A DNA stretch of 64,000 nucleotides, from IMG/VR virus record IMGVR_UViG_3300047585_000133, positions 56,291-120,290 of that record. One strand, 5' to 3'. Shown one piece after another: positions 39,838-47,596 of the stretch (the stretch's first letter is position 1; each line of letters starts with the position of its first letter). Origin of the DNA: a virus. The translations under genes and the position numbers were made by a program. The notes under the pieces are model-generated. The model was not told the origin of the DNA. It saw nothing but the letters and a program-made list of their open reading frames with translations, and searched no databases.

Positions 39838-40424
39838 GCAGTATCGAATGGGGCGTCAGGAGCAGGTCCAGGAGAATCGGCGGCCAGTGGCACGAGTACT
39901 ACTTCGCCAGCCAGGAGGAGGCCAGGGCCGAGTACAGCCACCTGCTGGTGAACCTGGATAACTGGGATATCGAGTTCGGCTACCGCACGGCTAAGGTCGA
40001 AGCCGGCCCGTTCACCAGGTACAAGGCTCCCGCGAGCGGGTCCGCGCAGCCCGAGGAAGACCCGGAGGTTCTCGCCGACATCCTGTCTCTCGTCGGCGGC
40101 GTCATGATCCCGGCTGAGGTGATCGCCGTCTGGACTCCGGCGGACAGGAAACTGGCCGCTAAGTGGGCGGCGGCCGAGCACCTGCACGCCTCCGACAACG
40201 AGGACGTGCAGCGGATCCCGGAGCCGGGCTTCGTGAAGCGGGCCGCTGAGATCTGCGCGAGTCCCGCCATGGCGCAACTCGCCGTGGAGAACTGGACGTC
40301 CTGGCTGGCCGGAGTGCAGGAAAGCGCCGGGGGAGCCGGGCCGCGTACCACCGGGGCGATCGGAATCGCCCGGGACGCGATCACGGGCCTGCTGGTGCTG
40401 CTGAAGGACAGGCAGCCGTCGTGA
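39834..40424 (+). CDS. Hypothetical protein, 196 residues
   Basis: GTG 39834 overlaps the preceding stop. Short basic N-terminal region (RSRSRRIGGQWHEYYFASQ) then helices with AAAEHLHASDNEDVQ. The C-terminus is helical and Ala-rich. No family is recognised. Confidence 0.6.
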   Translation: MSSIEWGVRSRSRRIGGQWHEYYFASQEEARAEYSHLLVNLDNWDIEFGYRTAKVEAGPFTRYKAPASGSAQPEEDPEVLADILSLVGGVMIPAEVIAVWTPADRKLAAKWAAAEHLHASDNEDVQRIPEPGFVKRAAEICASPAMAQLAVENWTSWLAGVQESAGGAGPRTTGAIGIARDAITGLLVLLKDRQPS

Positions 40425-41110
40425 CCGCCGAGATGCCCGAGCCCGGCGCGGCGACGCCGGGGCACGGCCACGTCGTGCCGCGACCGGACGGGGCCAGGGC
40501 CCGGTGCGGAGGGCCCGCGCTGTGCAGCGCCTGCGCGAAGGAGCTGGCCGCGCAGCAGCAGTCCGGCGCGACGCCGGGACAGGCGGCGGCGTGGGATGCG
40601 TGGTACGCGGCCGACCAGGCGAGTCGGACGATGGCGCAGGGCTTCAGCGAGTCCAAGTACGAGGCGATGCGCCGGGCGTTCCTCGCGGGCACCGAAGCCC
40701 AGGCCGCCATCGCCGCCGCAGCGCCAGCCGCCCCGCAGCCCGCGCCAGGCGACTGGTGGATCTGCGACGGCCCGCTGCCGGACGCCCGGAAGCTTCTCGG
40801 CCCGTTCGCGACACAGGAACTCGCACTCAACGTCCGCACCTACGTGGAGAAAGCCGAGAAGCGCTCAGACCTGTGGGTGGATGACGAACCGCAGCAGCCG
40901 CAGCCCGCGCCCGGCCCGTGCCCCGGCTGCGAGTCGCTGCGCCGCCAGTGCAGCGAGATCGCCGGAGAGGTCGGCATCCTCGCCGGGGCACTAACCGAGA
41001 TCCGCGACAACGACCACCCGTACGGCTCGTACGCCCGCGACAAGGCGCGTGCGGCCCTTGACGTCCTCCACGGACTCGCCCCGCAGGCCGCGCCGGGGAC
41101 GGCACCGTGA
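40421..41110 (+). CDS. Hypothetical protein with two Cys pairs, 229 residues
   Basis: GTG 40421 overlaps the preceding stop. Contains CGGPALCSACAKE, a helix-rich middle, then WICDGPLPDARKLLGPF and CPGCESLRRQC, which could be a second zinc site. The C-terminus is helical. No family is recognised. Confidence 0.6.
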   Translation: MTAEMPEPGAATPGHGHVVPRPDGARARCGGPALCSACAKELAAQQQSGATPGQAAAWDAWYAADQASRTMAQGFSESKYEAMRRAFLAGTEAQAAIAAAAPAAPQPAPGDWWICDGPLPDARKLLGPFATQELALNVRTYVEKAEKRSDLWVDDEPQQPQPAPGPCPGCESLRRQCSEIAGEVGILAGALTEIRDNDHPYGSYARDKARAALDVLHGLAPQAAPGTAP

Positions 41111-41760
41111 ACGAGGTCAGGGGGAGAGCACTGGGGCGGACTGCCGCCAGGCTGCTGACCGCCGCCGTGGGACTGCTGTGCCTGGGGGCTGCCGCCGGGA
41201 TGTTCGTTCCTTCCGCCGGGATGATCCTGGACAGGGCCGGCTGGGTCCTGTACTTCGCCGCGATGACCGACACCGTGGTTTTCCTTGCCTGGAACACCCA
41301 GGCGAGGCTGGCGGCCCGGATGCTCCAGAACGCGAGCAACCTGAGAATGATCCGGGACGGGGCGCACCGCCGTCAGGTGCACGAGGACCGGATCCGCGAC
41401 TCGCTCGGCTCAGGCGGCCTGAGTGCGGCCGGCCCGTATGCTGCGATGCGGCAGGCCGTCGCGGCGGGCACGTTCAGCGTCAACGGGACGCCCTATCCCT
41501 CTGACCGGGCTGCCCTGTCCGGAACCGGGAGCCTCACCAGGCTGTCCGGTACCGGGAACGTCACCAGGACGAGTCACACGGAGTGGCGGGACCAGCAGGG
41601 CACCCTTCTCAGGTCCGAGACCGTCACCGAGACCGCCGGGCCGCCCGGAAGAGCCTTCTGCGCGAACTGCGGCCGGGAGAAGCACGGAGTCGGCTACGAG
41701 CCCGGTACGGTCTACTACTGCACCGGGTGCGGCGGCGGTCCCGTAGTGAGCTGCGGCTAG
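41107..41760 (+). CDS. Two-pass membrane protein with C-terminal zinc ribbon
   Basis: 217 residues. Transmembrane helices at about 13-33 and 43-62; the rest is soluble and ends with CANCGREKHGVGYEPGTVYY and CTGCGGG. The arrangement is similar to the smaller protein at 17914. Residues 135-150 have a short LSGTG repeat like that of the fibre protein. Function unknown. Confidence 0.6.
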   Translation: MNEVRGRALGRTAARLLTAAVGLLCLGAAAGMFVPSAGMILDRAGWVLYFAAMTDTVVFLAWNTQARLAARMLQNASNLRMIRDGAHRRQVHEDRIRDSLGSGGLSAAGPYAAMRQAVAAGTFSVNGTPYPSDRAALSGTGSLTRLSGTGNVTRTSHTEWRDQQGTLLRSETVTETAGPPGRAFCANCGREKHGVGYEPGTVYYCTGCGGGPVVSCG

Positions 41761-41764
41761 CCGA

Positions 41765-41835
41765 AGATTCTTCAGCTAACCCTCGGAACACCTTGACATT
41801 TCATTCTGCCAGACCCAGCTAAAACCGAAGAATCT
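41765..41835. promoter_or_regulatory. Inverted repeat with an internal TTGACA, uncertain promoter
   Basis: AGATTCTTC (41765-41773) and GAAGAATCT (41827-41835) form arms 53 nt apart. TTGACA (41793-41798) lies in the loop, but no good -10 occurs at normal spacing. The gene at 41855 follows with GAGAGGAAC. Recorded as a possible regulatory region only. Confidence 0.35.
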
Positions 41836-41854
41836 ACAGCGAGAGGAACAGATC

Positions 41855-42124
41855 ATGACCGCAGAAGCCCCCGAGGCCGTCGAGATCCCCGAAGGCTGCG
41901 GCCTGCTCAGCACCCTCGACAAGACCGGCGACACCCGCGTGATGTGGGACCGGGGAAACGACGACGAGGTGGCGACCGCCCAGAAAACGTTCGACGACCT
42001 CACCAAGAAGGGCTACCTCGCCTACAAGGCCGAGGGCAAGGACGGCCGCCAGGGCGAGCAGATCCGCAGGTTCGACCCGAAGGCCGAGCGGATCATCCTG
42101 GTCGCCCCGCTGGTAGGAGGCTGA
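41855..42124 (+). CDS. Hypothetical protein, 89 residues
   Basis: ATG 41855 follows AGAGGAACAG. Contains a helical and beta core (DKTGDTRVMWDRGN; EVATAQKTFDDLTKKGYLAYK). Such proteins are seen next to the following gene type in phages, but no function is assigned. Confidence 0.6.
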   Translation: MTAEAPEAVEIPEGCGLLSTLDKTGDTRVMWDRGNDDEVATAQKTFDDLTKKGYLAYKAEGKDGRQGEQIRRFDPKAERIILVAPLVGG

Positions 42125-42127
42125 CCA

Positions 42128-42952
42128 GTGCCGATGCCAGCGGCCGTAACCAGGCCAGATCCGGGCGCGGTGATCACCGCAGATGCCAAGAGCGCCGCCT
42201 TCAGTGCCGGGGCCTCCACGTGGACCGGCTGGAACACCGACGTCTACGGCAACTGCTACGGGACCGCGACCACCAGCGCTTCGACCACGATCATCGTCAA
42301 CGGGACATGGAGCGCCTGGAATACCGTCCTGGTCACCGGGAGCACTGCCGCCTCCCAGGCGGGCACTGCCGGGTACGGGATCACCGTCGGCCAGTGGTCC
42401 TCGTGGAACACCGCTTACGAGGAAACCGCCGAGCAGCAGGCCGCACGCGAGGAGGCCCAGGCTGAGGCAGGCCGGCAGGCAGCGGAGCGCCAGGAAGAGC
42501 TGAACGCCCGGTACGAGCAGGAACGGCTTGAGCGCGAACAGGCTAAGGCCAGGGCCCTGGAGCTGCTGCGCTCGCTGCTCACGGGCGAGCAGTGGGCCTC
42601 CTACCAGGAGAACGGCTGGTTCGAGGTACGCGGCTCCAAGGGCGGCCGGTGGCGTATCCGCAACCGGGGCCAGTCCGGCAACGTGGACCTCATGCCGGAG
42701 ATCGGCGGGGAACGCGACGCCTCCTACTGCGCTCACCCGCCGGGGATGCTGCCCGACCCGGATGCCCACGCCGCGCAGATGCTCGCCCTGGTCACCGACG
42801 AGGAAATGTTCGTCAGGACCGCCATCGTCCACTACCGGCGGCCCCCGGATGCCGGGCAGATCCGGCGCGACCGGGAACAGCAGCTCATAGCCACCGCGCA
42901 CGAGCGCGCCCACTTCGGCACCGAGACCTGGGAAGACCCGCAGGCCGCCTGA
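42128..42952 (+). CDS. Hypothetical protein, 274 residues, coiled-coil middle
   Basis: N-terminal Trp/Thr/Gly-rich beta stretch, then a long charged coiled coil (QAAREEAQAEAGRQAAERQE), then LTGEQWASYQENGWFEVRGS and GGRWRIRNRGQSGNVDLMPEI. This last part resembles conserved domains in many phage and bacterial proteins of unknown role. YCAHPPGMLPDPDAHAAQM follows. A DNA or virion function cannot be chosen. Confidence 0.6.
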   Translation: MPMPAAVTRPDPGAVITADAKSAAFSAGASTWTGWNTDVYGNCYGTATTSASTTIIVNGTWSAWNTVLVTGSTAASQAGTAGYGITVGQWSSWNTAYEETAEQQAAREEAQAEAGRQAAERQEELNARYEQERLEREQAKARALELLRSLLTGEQWASYQENGWFEVRGSKGGRWRIRNRGQSGNVDLMPEIGGERDASYCAHPPGMLPDPDAHAAQMLALVTDEEMFVRTAIVHYRRPPDAGQIRRDREQQLIATAHERAHFGTETWEDPQAA

Positions 42953-42958
42953 CCGGGT

Positions 42959-42974
42959 GCGTTAGACGTCTGAG
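42959..42974 (+). repeat. Left copy of a 16-bp direct repeat
   Basis: GCGTTAGACGTCTGAG is present here and at 43320-43335. It contains the palindrome AGACGTCT. The two copies flank a single leaderless gene and its promoter, like a cassette boundary. Confidence 0.7.
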
Positions 42975-42981
42975 AGTCGCG

Positions 42982-43010
42982 TAGTCAGATACAACTTTTC
43001 TTGATAAGGT
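42982..43010 (+). promoter_or_regulatory. Leaderless promoter for the 43018 gene
   Basis: TAGTCA (42982-42987), 17-bp spacer holding ATACAACTTTTCTTGA, then TAAGGT (43005-43010), 7 nt before ATG 43018. The site is directly after the left 16-bp repeat. Confidence 0.6.
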
Positions 43011-43017
43011 TTCAGCC

Positions 43018-43326
43018 ATGCGGCCATTCAAGCGCAACGAGCGCACCGTGACCCGGTACTGGTTCCAGGACAGGGACGGCAGCTACTTCCGGACCTGTCC
43101 CCTGATCATGCAGGAGATGGACTGGGCACGCCTGACCTTCCGGTTCGGCCTCGCTGAAAAGCTCCGCGCCGAGTGGCACCAGTGCTGGGACTCGGGCGTC
43201 ATCAGAAAAGCGGAGCTGGAGCCGGGCGATGCCGTGACCGAAGCCGCTCCGTTCCGCGAGGCGTACCCGGACCACCCCGGCCTGTGGATGCTCGACGGCG
43301 CAGACAGCAGGGACCGGCTGCGTTAG
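43018..43326 (+). CDS. Hypothetical protein, 102 residues, leaderless
   Basis: ATG 43018 is placed by the -10 hexamer 7 nt upstream and the absence of a ribosome site. A Trp/Tyr/Arg-rich alpha-beta protein (YWFQDRDGSYFRTCPLIM). Its TAG lies inside the right 16-bp repeat (43320-43335). Function unknown. Confidence 0.65.
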   Translation: MRPFKRNERTVTRYWFQDRDGSYFRTCPLIMQEMDWARLTFRFGLAEKLRAEWHQCWDSGVIRKAELEPGDAVTEAAPFREAYPDHPGLWMLDGADSRDRLR

Positions 43327-43335
43327 ACGTCTGAG
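43320..43335 (+). repeat. Right copy of a 16-bp direct repeat
   Basis: Same sequence as 42959-42974. It supplies the stop codon of the 43018 gene. Confidence 0.7.
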
Positions 43336-43370
43336 CGTACTGATCACAGCCAGGACAAACGGGATAGTAG

Positions 43371-43613
43371 ATGACAGAACACCCAGATCAGCACAAATGG
43401 ACTCCCGGGGACCGGGTACAGGTCCGCCTGCCCGACAAGAACGGCATCAAGGGACGGCGGAACTCCCGCAACTGGTTCAGCGGGACCGTCCGGGCGGTGG
43501 ACCCTCCAGGTGCACTGCCCGGGGTCATCGTGGACCTGGACCACCCGGTCAGCGGAGTACGGGACTGCTATGCCACTCACGCAGAACTGAGGAGAGAAGG
43601 AGAAGCACCGTGA
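43371..43613 (+). CDS. SH3/KOW-like protein, 80 residues
   Basis: PGDRVQVRLPDKNGIKG, WFSGTVRAVDP and GVIVDLDHPVSGVRD form a short-stranded barrel with a conserved GTV turn. The start ATG 43371 lacks a strong ribosome site. It resembles the trio at 38510-39064 in pattern only. Confidence 0.55.
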   Translation: MTEHPDQHKWTPGDRVQVRLPDKNGIKGRRNSRNWFSGTVRAVDPPGALPGVIVDLDHPVSGVRDCYATHAELRREGEAP

Positions 43614-43759
43614 ACGAATTCAGAGGCCAGATGGTCAACACCATTACCTCGGGGAGCAGCACGGCCGGCGGTCCGGCATCAGGTCCGGTGACGCACGGCA
43701 TCGGTGCGGCAGCCGTGGACGGTGCGGCGCTGTCGGCTGCGTTCTGGGACCTTCAGTGA
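43610..43759 (+). CDS. 49-residue Gly/Ser-rich protein
   Basis: GTG 43610 overlaps the preceding stop. Sequence is low complexity (TSGSSTAGGPASGPVTHGIG) and ends in an Ala-rich helix. No function is suggested. Confidence 0.55.
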   Translation: MNEFRGQMVNTITSGSSTAGGPASGPVTHGIGAAAVDGAALSAAFWDLQ

Positions 43760-44025
43760 CAGCGGCACCTGATCCCGGCCAGGCACAGACAGTGCCTCTC
43801 GGGAAGGCCGTCAGGACCCCTACAAGGCCGCTGGAAGTACTCCCCGGCCTGGAACCGCTGGACGAACTGTTCGAGCCGTCCCTGGGCATGCTGTGCGCCC
43901 GGTGCAGGCACCGGACGGGGAACTTCACCCAGGGGCACTACTGGAGCTGGTGCACGGTCACCCGGCGGTTCGAGGAGAAGTTCCACTTCTGCTGCCCGGG
44001 TGACTGCGAATTGCAAGCATCCTGA
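43756..44025 (+). CDS. Zinc-ribbon-like protein, 89 residues
   Basis: GTG 43756 overlaps the preceding stop. The C-terminal half has LCARCRHRTGNFTQGHYWSW and later HFCCPGDC, giving five Cys and some His. The N-terminal half is Pro-rich. Function unknown. Confidence 0.6.
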   Translation: MTAAPDPGQAQTVPLGKAVRTPTRPLEVLPGLEPLDELFEPSLGMLCARCRHRTGNFTQGHYWSWCTVTRRFEEKFHFCCPGDCELQAS

Positions 44026-44027
44026 AA

Positions 44028-44052
44028 GCGGGTGCCGGGCAAGGGCACCCGC
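44028..44052 (+). terminator. Weak stem-loop after the 44025 gene
   Basis: Arms GCGGGTGCC (44028-44036) and GGCACCCGC (44044-44052) with a 7-nt loop, 3 nt past the stop codon. No U-run follows, so termination is uncertain. The next gene starts 48 nt later. Confidence 0.4.
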
Positions 44053-44100
44053 CAGGACAGAACCAGGCGAAACAGCACATAACAGAAGAAGAGGCACGCA

Positions 44101-45018
44101 ATGCACAGCCAGTGGGAAGATATCACGCCGGCCAGGGCCCGCGAGGACCTGAAAACCGCGAAATGCGGCCGGAACGCCTCCGTCAAGGTCATCGGGCGGT
44201 ACGCCCGCGACATGAAGAACGGCAGGTGGGTAGAGACCCCGGAGGGCCTCGTCTACGACGGCGAGGACACCGGGACCCCCGCCCTGCGGGACGGCCAGCA
44301 GCGCTGCTACGCGATCGTCCAGGCAGCCACGGAACTCGCCGAAGAAGGGAAGATCGGCCATCCCGACGACTTCTCCCTCCGCCTGTGGGTGACCAGGGGC
44401 AGCACCGAGGAGATCGACAGGGCGTTCCCCTATCTCAACATCGGCAAGAACCGCAACGGGTACGACGTCCTGGCTACCGAGGGGTACTCCAATCCCACGA
44501 TGCTCTACACGGTCGCCCGGCGGATCGCCCTGTGGGAGAGCGGCGACCCGACGGGCAACACCTTCAAGCCGACCCGGGCCGAGGTGCTCGACCTCTTGAA
44601 GCCGGACCCGGAGAAGGACCCGGCAGCCGAGGTGAAGCGCATCGAGCGGATCGTCGAGGCGGCTGAGTTCGCCGTCGGCTGGAAGATCAGGCCCCCGGTG
44701 CCCGCCCCCGGGATCGCCGGGTTCCTGTGGTGGCTGCTTGGCCGGGTCAACGAGGCCGACCGCGACACCTTCCTGGACATCCTGCGGACCGGCGGCGGCC
44801 CGGCGGGCACCGAATCCGTCCTGTTGCTGCGCAACCGGCTCCAGCGGGACCAGTACGAAGCGAGCCGGCACGGCACCAAGGTCAAGCAGGAAACGGTGCT
44901 GTGGCTGTGCCTGCGGGGCTGGACCTCCTGGCGGCGGGACGAAGACCCGAAGAAGATGCAGATGCCCAGCAAGCTGGGCGATGCCAGCTTCAAGGTATTC
45001 CGGCGCAAGCTCGGATAG
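44101..45018 (+). CDS. ParB-like nuclease-fold protein, 305 residues
   Basis: MKNGRWVETPEGLVYDGEDTG leads to ALRDGQQRCYAIVQA, where DGQQR (residues 64-68) matches the DGxHR/DGQHR phosphate-binding motif of the ParB/sulfiredoxin superfamily. The C-terminal part is helical and basic. Phages often carry such proteins with unclear roles (DNA binding, nuclease, or NTP switch). ATG 44101 follows AGAAGAGGCACG. The gene ends at a terminator. Confidence 0.65.
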   Translation: MHSQWEDITPARAREDLKTAKCGRNASVKVIGRYARDMKNGRWVETPEGLVYDGEDTGTPALRDGQQRCYAIVQAATELAEEGKIGHPDDFSLRLWVTRGSTEEIDRAFPYLNIGKNRNGYDVLATEGYSNPTMLYTVARRIALWESGDPTGNTFKPTRAEVLDLLKPDPEKDPAAEVKRIERIVEAAEFAVGWKIRPPVPAPGIAGFLWWLLGRVNEADRDTFLDILRTGGGPAGTESVLLLRNRLQRDQYEASRHGTKVKQETVLWLCLRGWTSWRRDEDPKKMQMPSKLGDASFKVFRRKLG

Positions 45019-45067
45019 CATGCCGCACGTGCGCTCCCGGTATCTGAGGGGAAGCGGGAGCGCGCCA

Positions 45068-45108
45068 GGCGGGGCCCCGGCGACTGCCGTCGTGAGAGGG
45101 GCCCCGCC
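45068..45108 (+). terminator. Intrinsic terminator after the ParB-like gene
   Basis: An 11-bp perfect GC stem, GGCGGGGCCCC (45068-45078) and GGGGCCCCGCC (45098-45108), followed by TCATTTCT. The loop is 19 nt. It separates the ParB-like gene from the membrane protein and WhiB pair. Confidence 0.7.
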
Positions 45109-45158
45109 GTCATTTCTCCACTGCCACAGAAGCACAGACCGAACGGGAGAAGACTGTC

Positions 45159-45476
45159 ATGAGAGAGGGACCGCCCGGCGCGCCGGAGCGCGCCGGGAAC
45201 GTGCCAGGGATACGGCACGAGGTGCGCTGGCGCGCCAGGGACGCCTGGCGCGGCTTCGCCTTCCTGCTGAAGCGCGAGCCCTGGTACGGAATCTGCGGCC
45301 TTTCGCTGACGGCCCTGTGGACGCCTGCCCTGGCCGTATTCCTGACCGCACCGGACACCGCGCCAGTCTCGGTTCTGCGCCAGGAGGCAGGGTGGATGCT
45401 GGCCGCCGGCCTGGTACTGACCGCCGTGGCGCACCGGGGCACTCTGCTGGCGCAGTGGCGCGGGCGGCGCAGGTGA
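45159..45476 (+). CDS. Membrane protein upstream of WhiB, 105 residues
   Basis: ATG 45159 follows GGGAGAAG. Two transmembrane helices (about residues 45-61 and 76-92) follow a basic N-terminal half. Its stop overlaps the WhiB start as GTGA, so they are co-translated. The coding DNA contains several GCGCGC sites. Function unknown. Confidence 0.65.
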   Translation: MREGPPGAPERAGNVPGIRHEVRWRARDAWRGFAFLLKREPWYGICGLSLTALWTPALAVFLTAPDTAPVSVLRQEAGWMLAAGLVLTAVAHRGTLLAQWRGRRR

Positions 45477-45790
45477 GCGGTACGCGCCGGGCACGGGTGG
45501 CGCAGGACAAGCCGCCGGCACGGCTGTGGCGCACCGATGATGCCGCGTGCCGGGGAGCGGACATCGAGCTGTTCTACCCCGAGGGACCTAAGGCGGCAGC
45601 CAGGACGAAGGCGGCCCGCCTGATCTGCTCCGGGTGCCCGGTGAAGGCCAAGTGCCTGGAAGTGCACATGGACGAGGAGAAGAGCGGCGGGGGCCGGTAC
45701 GGCATCAAGGGCGCCCTGACCGCCGAGGAGCGCAGGGCACTGCAAAAGAAGCGCACGCGGAAGAGCGAGTCCGGGGAAGCTGCCGCGTAG
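45473..45790 (+). CDS. WhiB-family iron-sulfur transcription regulator
   Basis: 105 residues. Four Cys (residues 26, 52, 55 and 61) in the C...CxxC...C spacing of a WhiB 4Fe-4S cluster: ACRGAD, then ICSGCPVKAKCLEV. GGRYGIKGALTAEER replaces the usual GVWGG turn. WhiB proteins bind sigma factors and act in actinobacterial and phage regulation. It is coupled to a membrane protein; a promoter element follows at 45815. Redox-sensing is inferred from the family. Confidence 0.8.
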   Translation: MSGTRRARVAQDKPPARLWRTDDAACRGADIELFYPEGPKAAARTKAARLICSGCPVKAKCLEVHMDEEKSGGGRYGIKGALTAEERRALQKKRTRKSESGEAAA

Positions 45791-45808
45791 CACTTCCGTA
45801 AGCAGCTG

Positions 45809-45849
45809 TTGTCGATTATCAAGAAATCCTGTATTGTCGGTCTTGCAAG
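45809..45849 (+). promoter_or_regulatory. Class II promoter with CTTGCAAG box for the 45874 gene
   Basis: TTGTCG (45809-45814), 17-bp spacer holding the element in reverse orientation, TATTGT (45832-45837), 4 nt, then the palindrome CTTGCAAG (45842-45849). The same box occurs at the same distance after three other -10 sites. Confidence 0.65.
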
Positions 45850-45873
45850 AAACCGGGCAACCAGGAGGACCTG

Positions 45874-46149
45874 ATGCCTTACCAGCTCGTTCAAGACGGA
45901 ACCTACCCCGGCACCGATCTCCCCGTGTTCAAGGTCTACGACGCGGACGAGTACCAGGACCCGGCCGTCAGGGACCCCCGTGCTATCGGCGAAGTCTGGG
46001 GCACCGGGGTACGCGGCGTCACCGGGCAGTTCGTTCCCGCTGGTGTCCGCTGGCAGATCTCCGGTAGCTGGGAGGCATCCCCGCTTTACCCGGCCGGCGC
46101 CTACGCAGACGCCGCACGCGCCATGGTCGCAGCCTACGAAGGACGCTGA
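45874..46149 (+). CDS. Hypothetical protein, 91 residues
   Basis: ATG 45874 follows CAGGAGGACCTG. Acidic/aromatic N-terminal segment (DLPVFKVYDADEYQDPAV), then VTGQFVPAGVRWQISGSWEA and an Ala-rich helix. Sole controlled gene of its promoter before the following cluster. Function unknown. Confidence 0.65.
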   Translation: MPYQLVQDGTYPGTDLPVFKVYDADEYQDPAVRDPRAIGEVWGTGVRGVTGQFVPAGVRWQISGSWEASPLYPAGAYADAARAMVAAYEGR

Positions 46150-46199
46150 GGACCGGAACCTGTACCGCTTCAAGGTGTGGAAGATGGAGCTGATCACCG

Positions 46200-46676
46200 A
46201 TGCGAGATGACGTGAACGAACAGTCCTGGAAACAGGACGAGCCCTACGTGCCGGATATCGGCGAAACCTTCACTGTCAGCCGTACCTGGACGTGGCGGCA
46301 GTGGCAGCGGACGCCGTTCCCCTGGTACCGCAGGCGCACCCATACCGAGACGAGCAGCTACCGGGTGAACAGCTGGATGCGCCGCCGTTCGCCCCTCCCC
46401 GTTTCCCACGGCGAGGACGACGCGCGCATCGTGCTGATACTCGCCGAAATGATCGCCGACGGCAGGATCGACCCGCCGCGCGGATTCGGCCCGGATAACG
46501 TGCCCATGGAATGGTGCCGCCGAGAGGAAGCCGAGTACGTCAGCGGCGCCGGCGTCGGGGGGATCATCGCCCGGCTCGACGAGATCACCCTGACCGGGCA
46601 TGTCCCCTGGAACGAAGAATTGATCCGGCAAGAACGCAACCACGCCAACCAGCTAGCAGGAGAACCGCTGACATGA
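46200..46676 (+). CDS. Hypothetical protein, 158 residues
   Basis: ATG 46200 follows GATGGAGCTGATCACCG. A Trp/Arg-rich N-terminal third (SRTWTWRQWQRTPFPWYRRR) and an alpha-beta C-terminal half. No family is recognised. Confidence 0.6.
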   Translation: MRDDVNEQSWKQDEPYVPDIGETFTVSRTWTWRQWQRTPFPWYRRRTHTETSSYRVNSWMRRRSPLPVSHGEDDARIVLILAEMIADGRIDPPRGFGPDNVPMEWCRREEAEYVSGAGVGGIIARLDEITLTGHVPWNEELIRQERNHANQLAGEPLT

Positions 46677-46909
46677 CCCATTTCCGGCTGACGGCCGTTA
46701 CTGCCCTGGGAACCGGCCATGACCACCTCTGGGGCGACGGCTACGAAGTGCACGCGGACAGCTACGAGGAAGCTGCTGCCAAGGTCCTTAACCTGGAACC
46801 TCTCCCGGACAGCGAGCCCTACGCCCGTGTCGTCAAGGCATGGCGGAAAGACGGATGGCGCTGGAATGAAGTCGCTCTCCCGCAGGAAAGCCCGGGAGAG
46901 GAACAGTGA
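46673..46909 (+). CDS. Hypothetical protein, 78 residues
   Basis: ATG 46673 overlaps the upstream stop by 4 bases. Beta-alpha with FRLTAVTALGTGHDHLWGDG and YEEAAAKVLNL. Function unknown. Confidence 0.6.
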   Translation: MTHFRLTAVTALGTGHDHLWGDGYEVHADSYEEAAAKVLNLEPLPDSEPYARVVKAWRKDGWRWNEVALPQESPGEEQ

Positions 46910-47424
46910 GCAGCAGGTACCAGATCAGGCTCGCCCGGCTGGAGTACGACTGGGACGCCCTGTCGTGGCTCCGCACCGCCGTCGAGGTGCGCCTGAGGCA
47001 GATGGAAGACGATTCGGGCCACGACCTGACCACCGACCTGGCGCGGGGCCTGGACCGGATGGCCTTCTACACCGGGAACGACCAGATGTACCTGGTCGCC
47101 GAGCACGGGATACTGGCTGCCGCCTACGCGCTCACCCCCGACGGCGACCCGGCGTTCTGGACGCCGGCCGAGCGCAAGCAGGAAGCGCTGTACCTCGACA
47201 ACGCGATGGTGCACCCGAAGCACTCGGGCCACGGCATCGGCGCGGTGGTCACCGCCCATGCGGTCGCCGAAGGCGCCGCCCGGACCATGGACCTGCTGCG
47301 GCTGGACTGCCAGCGCGGCAACGAGAAGCTGCGCGCTCACTGGGAGGCCCTGGGCTTCGGCTGGGTGCGCGACGTCCAGGTGCCCGGCCGGGCATCCGGC
47401 ACCCTGATGGAGATGAAGCTCTGA
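46906..47424 (+). CDS. GNAT-family acetyltransferase
   Basis: 172 residues. LYLDNAMVHPKHSGHGIGAVV is the acetyl-CoA-binding region (motif A, QxxGxG-like), preceded by strands and followed by helix (AVAEGAARTMDLLRLDC) and RAHWEALGFGWV (motif B). Fits the GNAT fold. The substrate is unknown. GTG 46906 overlaps the preceding stop; a 13-residue frame overlaps its end. Confidence 0.7.
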   Translation: MSSRYQIRLARLEYDWDALSWLRTAVEVRLRQMEDDSGHDLTTDLARGLDRMAFYTGNDQMYLVAEHGILAAAYALTPDGDPAFWTPAERKQEALYLDNAMVHPKHSGHGIGAVVTAHAVAEGAARTMDLLRLDCQRGNEKLRAHWEALGFGWVRDVQVPGRASGTLMEMKL

Positions 47425-47465
47425 TGGACGCTCCCGCAGAAAAACAGCTCTTCATCCTGGGATGA
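47424..47465 (+). CDS. 13-residue mini-frame after the acetyltransferase
   Basis: ATG 47424 overlaps the GNAT stop as TGATG and encodes MDAPAEKQLFILG. It ends at 47465, overlapping an ATG that has no clear gene. Listed because of its coupled position. Confidence 0.3.
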   Translation: MDAPAEKQLFILG

Positions 47466-47531
47466 GTTCGAGGTCCGGGCGACGCGGTTTAAGGGCTGAT
47501 TCTCCGGCCTTCCTGAATTTTCCCGTTCGGC

Positions 47532-47560
47532 TTGACGCGTGGCCAAAAGTACGCAAGAAT
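47532..47560 (+). promoter_or_regulatory. Sigma-70-type promoter for the 47597 genes
   Basis: TTGACG (47532-47537), 17-bp spacer, AAGAAT (47555-47560). This is not a copy of the dispersed element. It is followed by AACGGAGAACGAAA and ATG 47597. Confidence 0.5.
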
Positions 47561-47596
47561 AAATCTTGTCAGGCAGTCAGCGAACGGAGAACGAAA

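Noticed and set aside
41793-41825. TTGACA as a full sigma-70 promoter for the 41855 gene
   Set aside because: No -10 hexamer at 16-18 nt; kept only as a low-confidence regulatory region.
47462-47596. In-frame extension of the 47597 gene to an ATG at 47462
   Set aside because: The added 45 residues would cross a TTGACG/AAGAAT promoter, are basic low-complexity sequence, and have no ribosome site.
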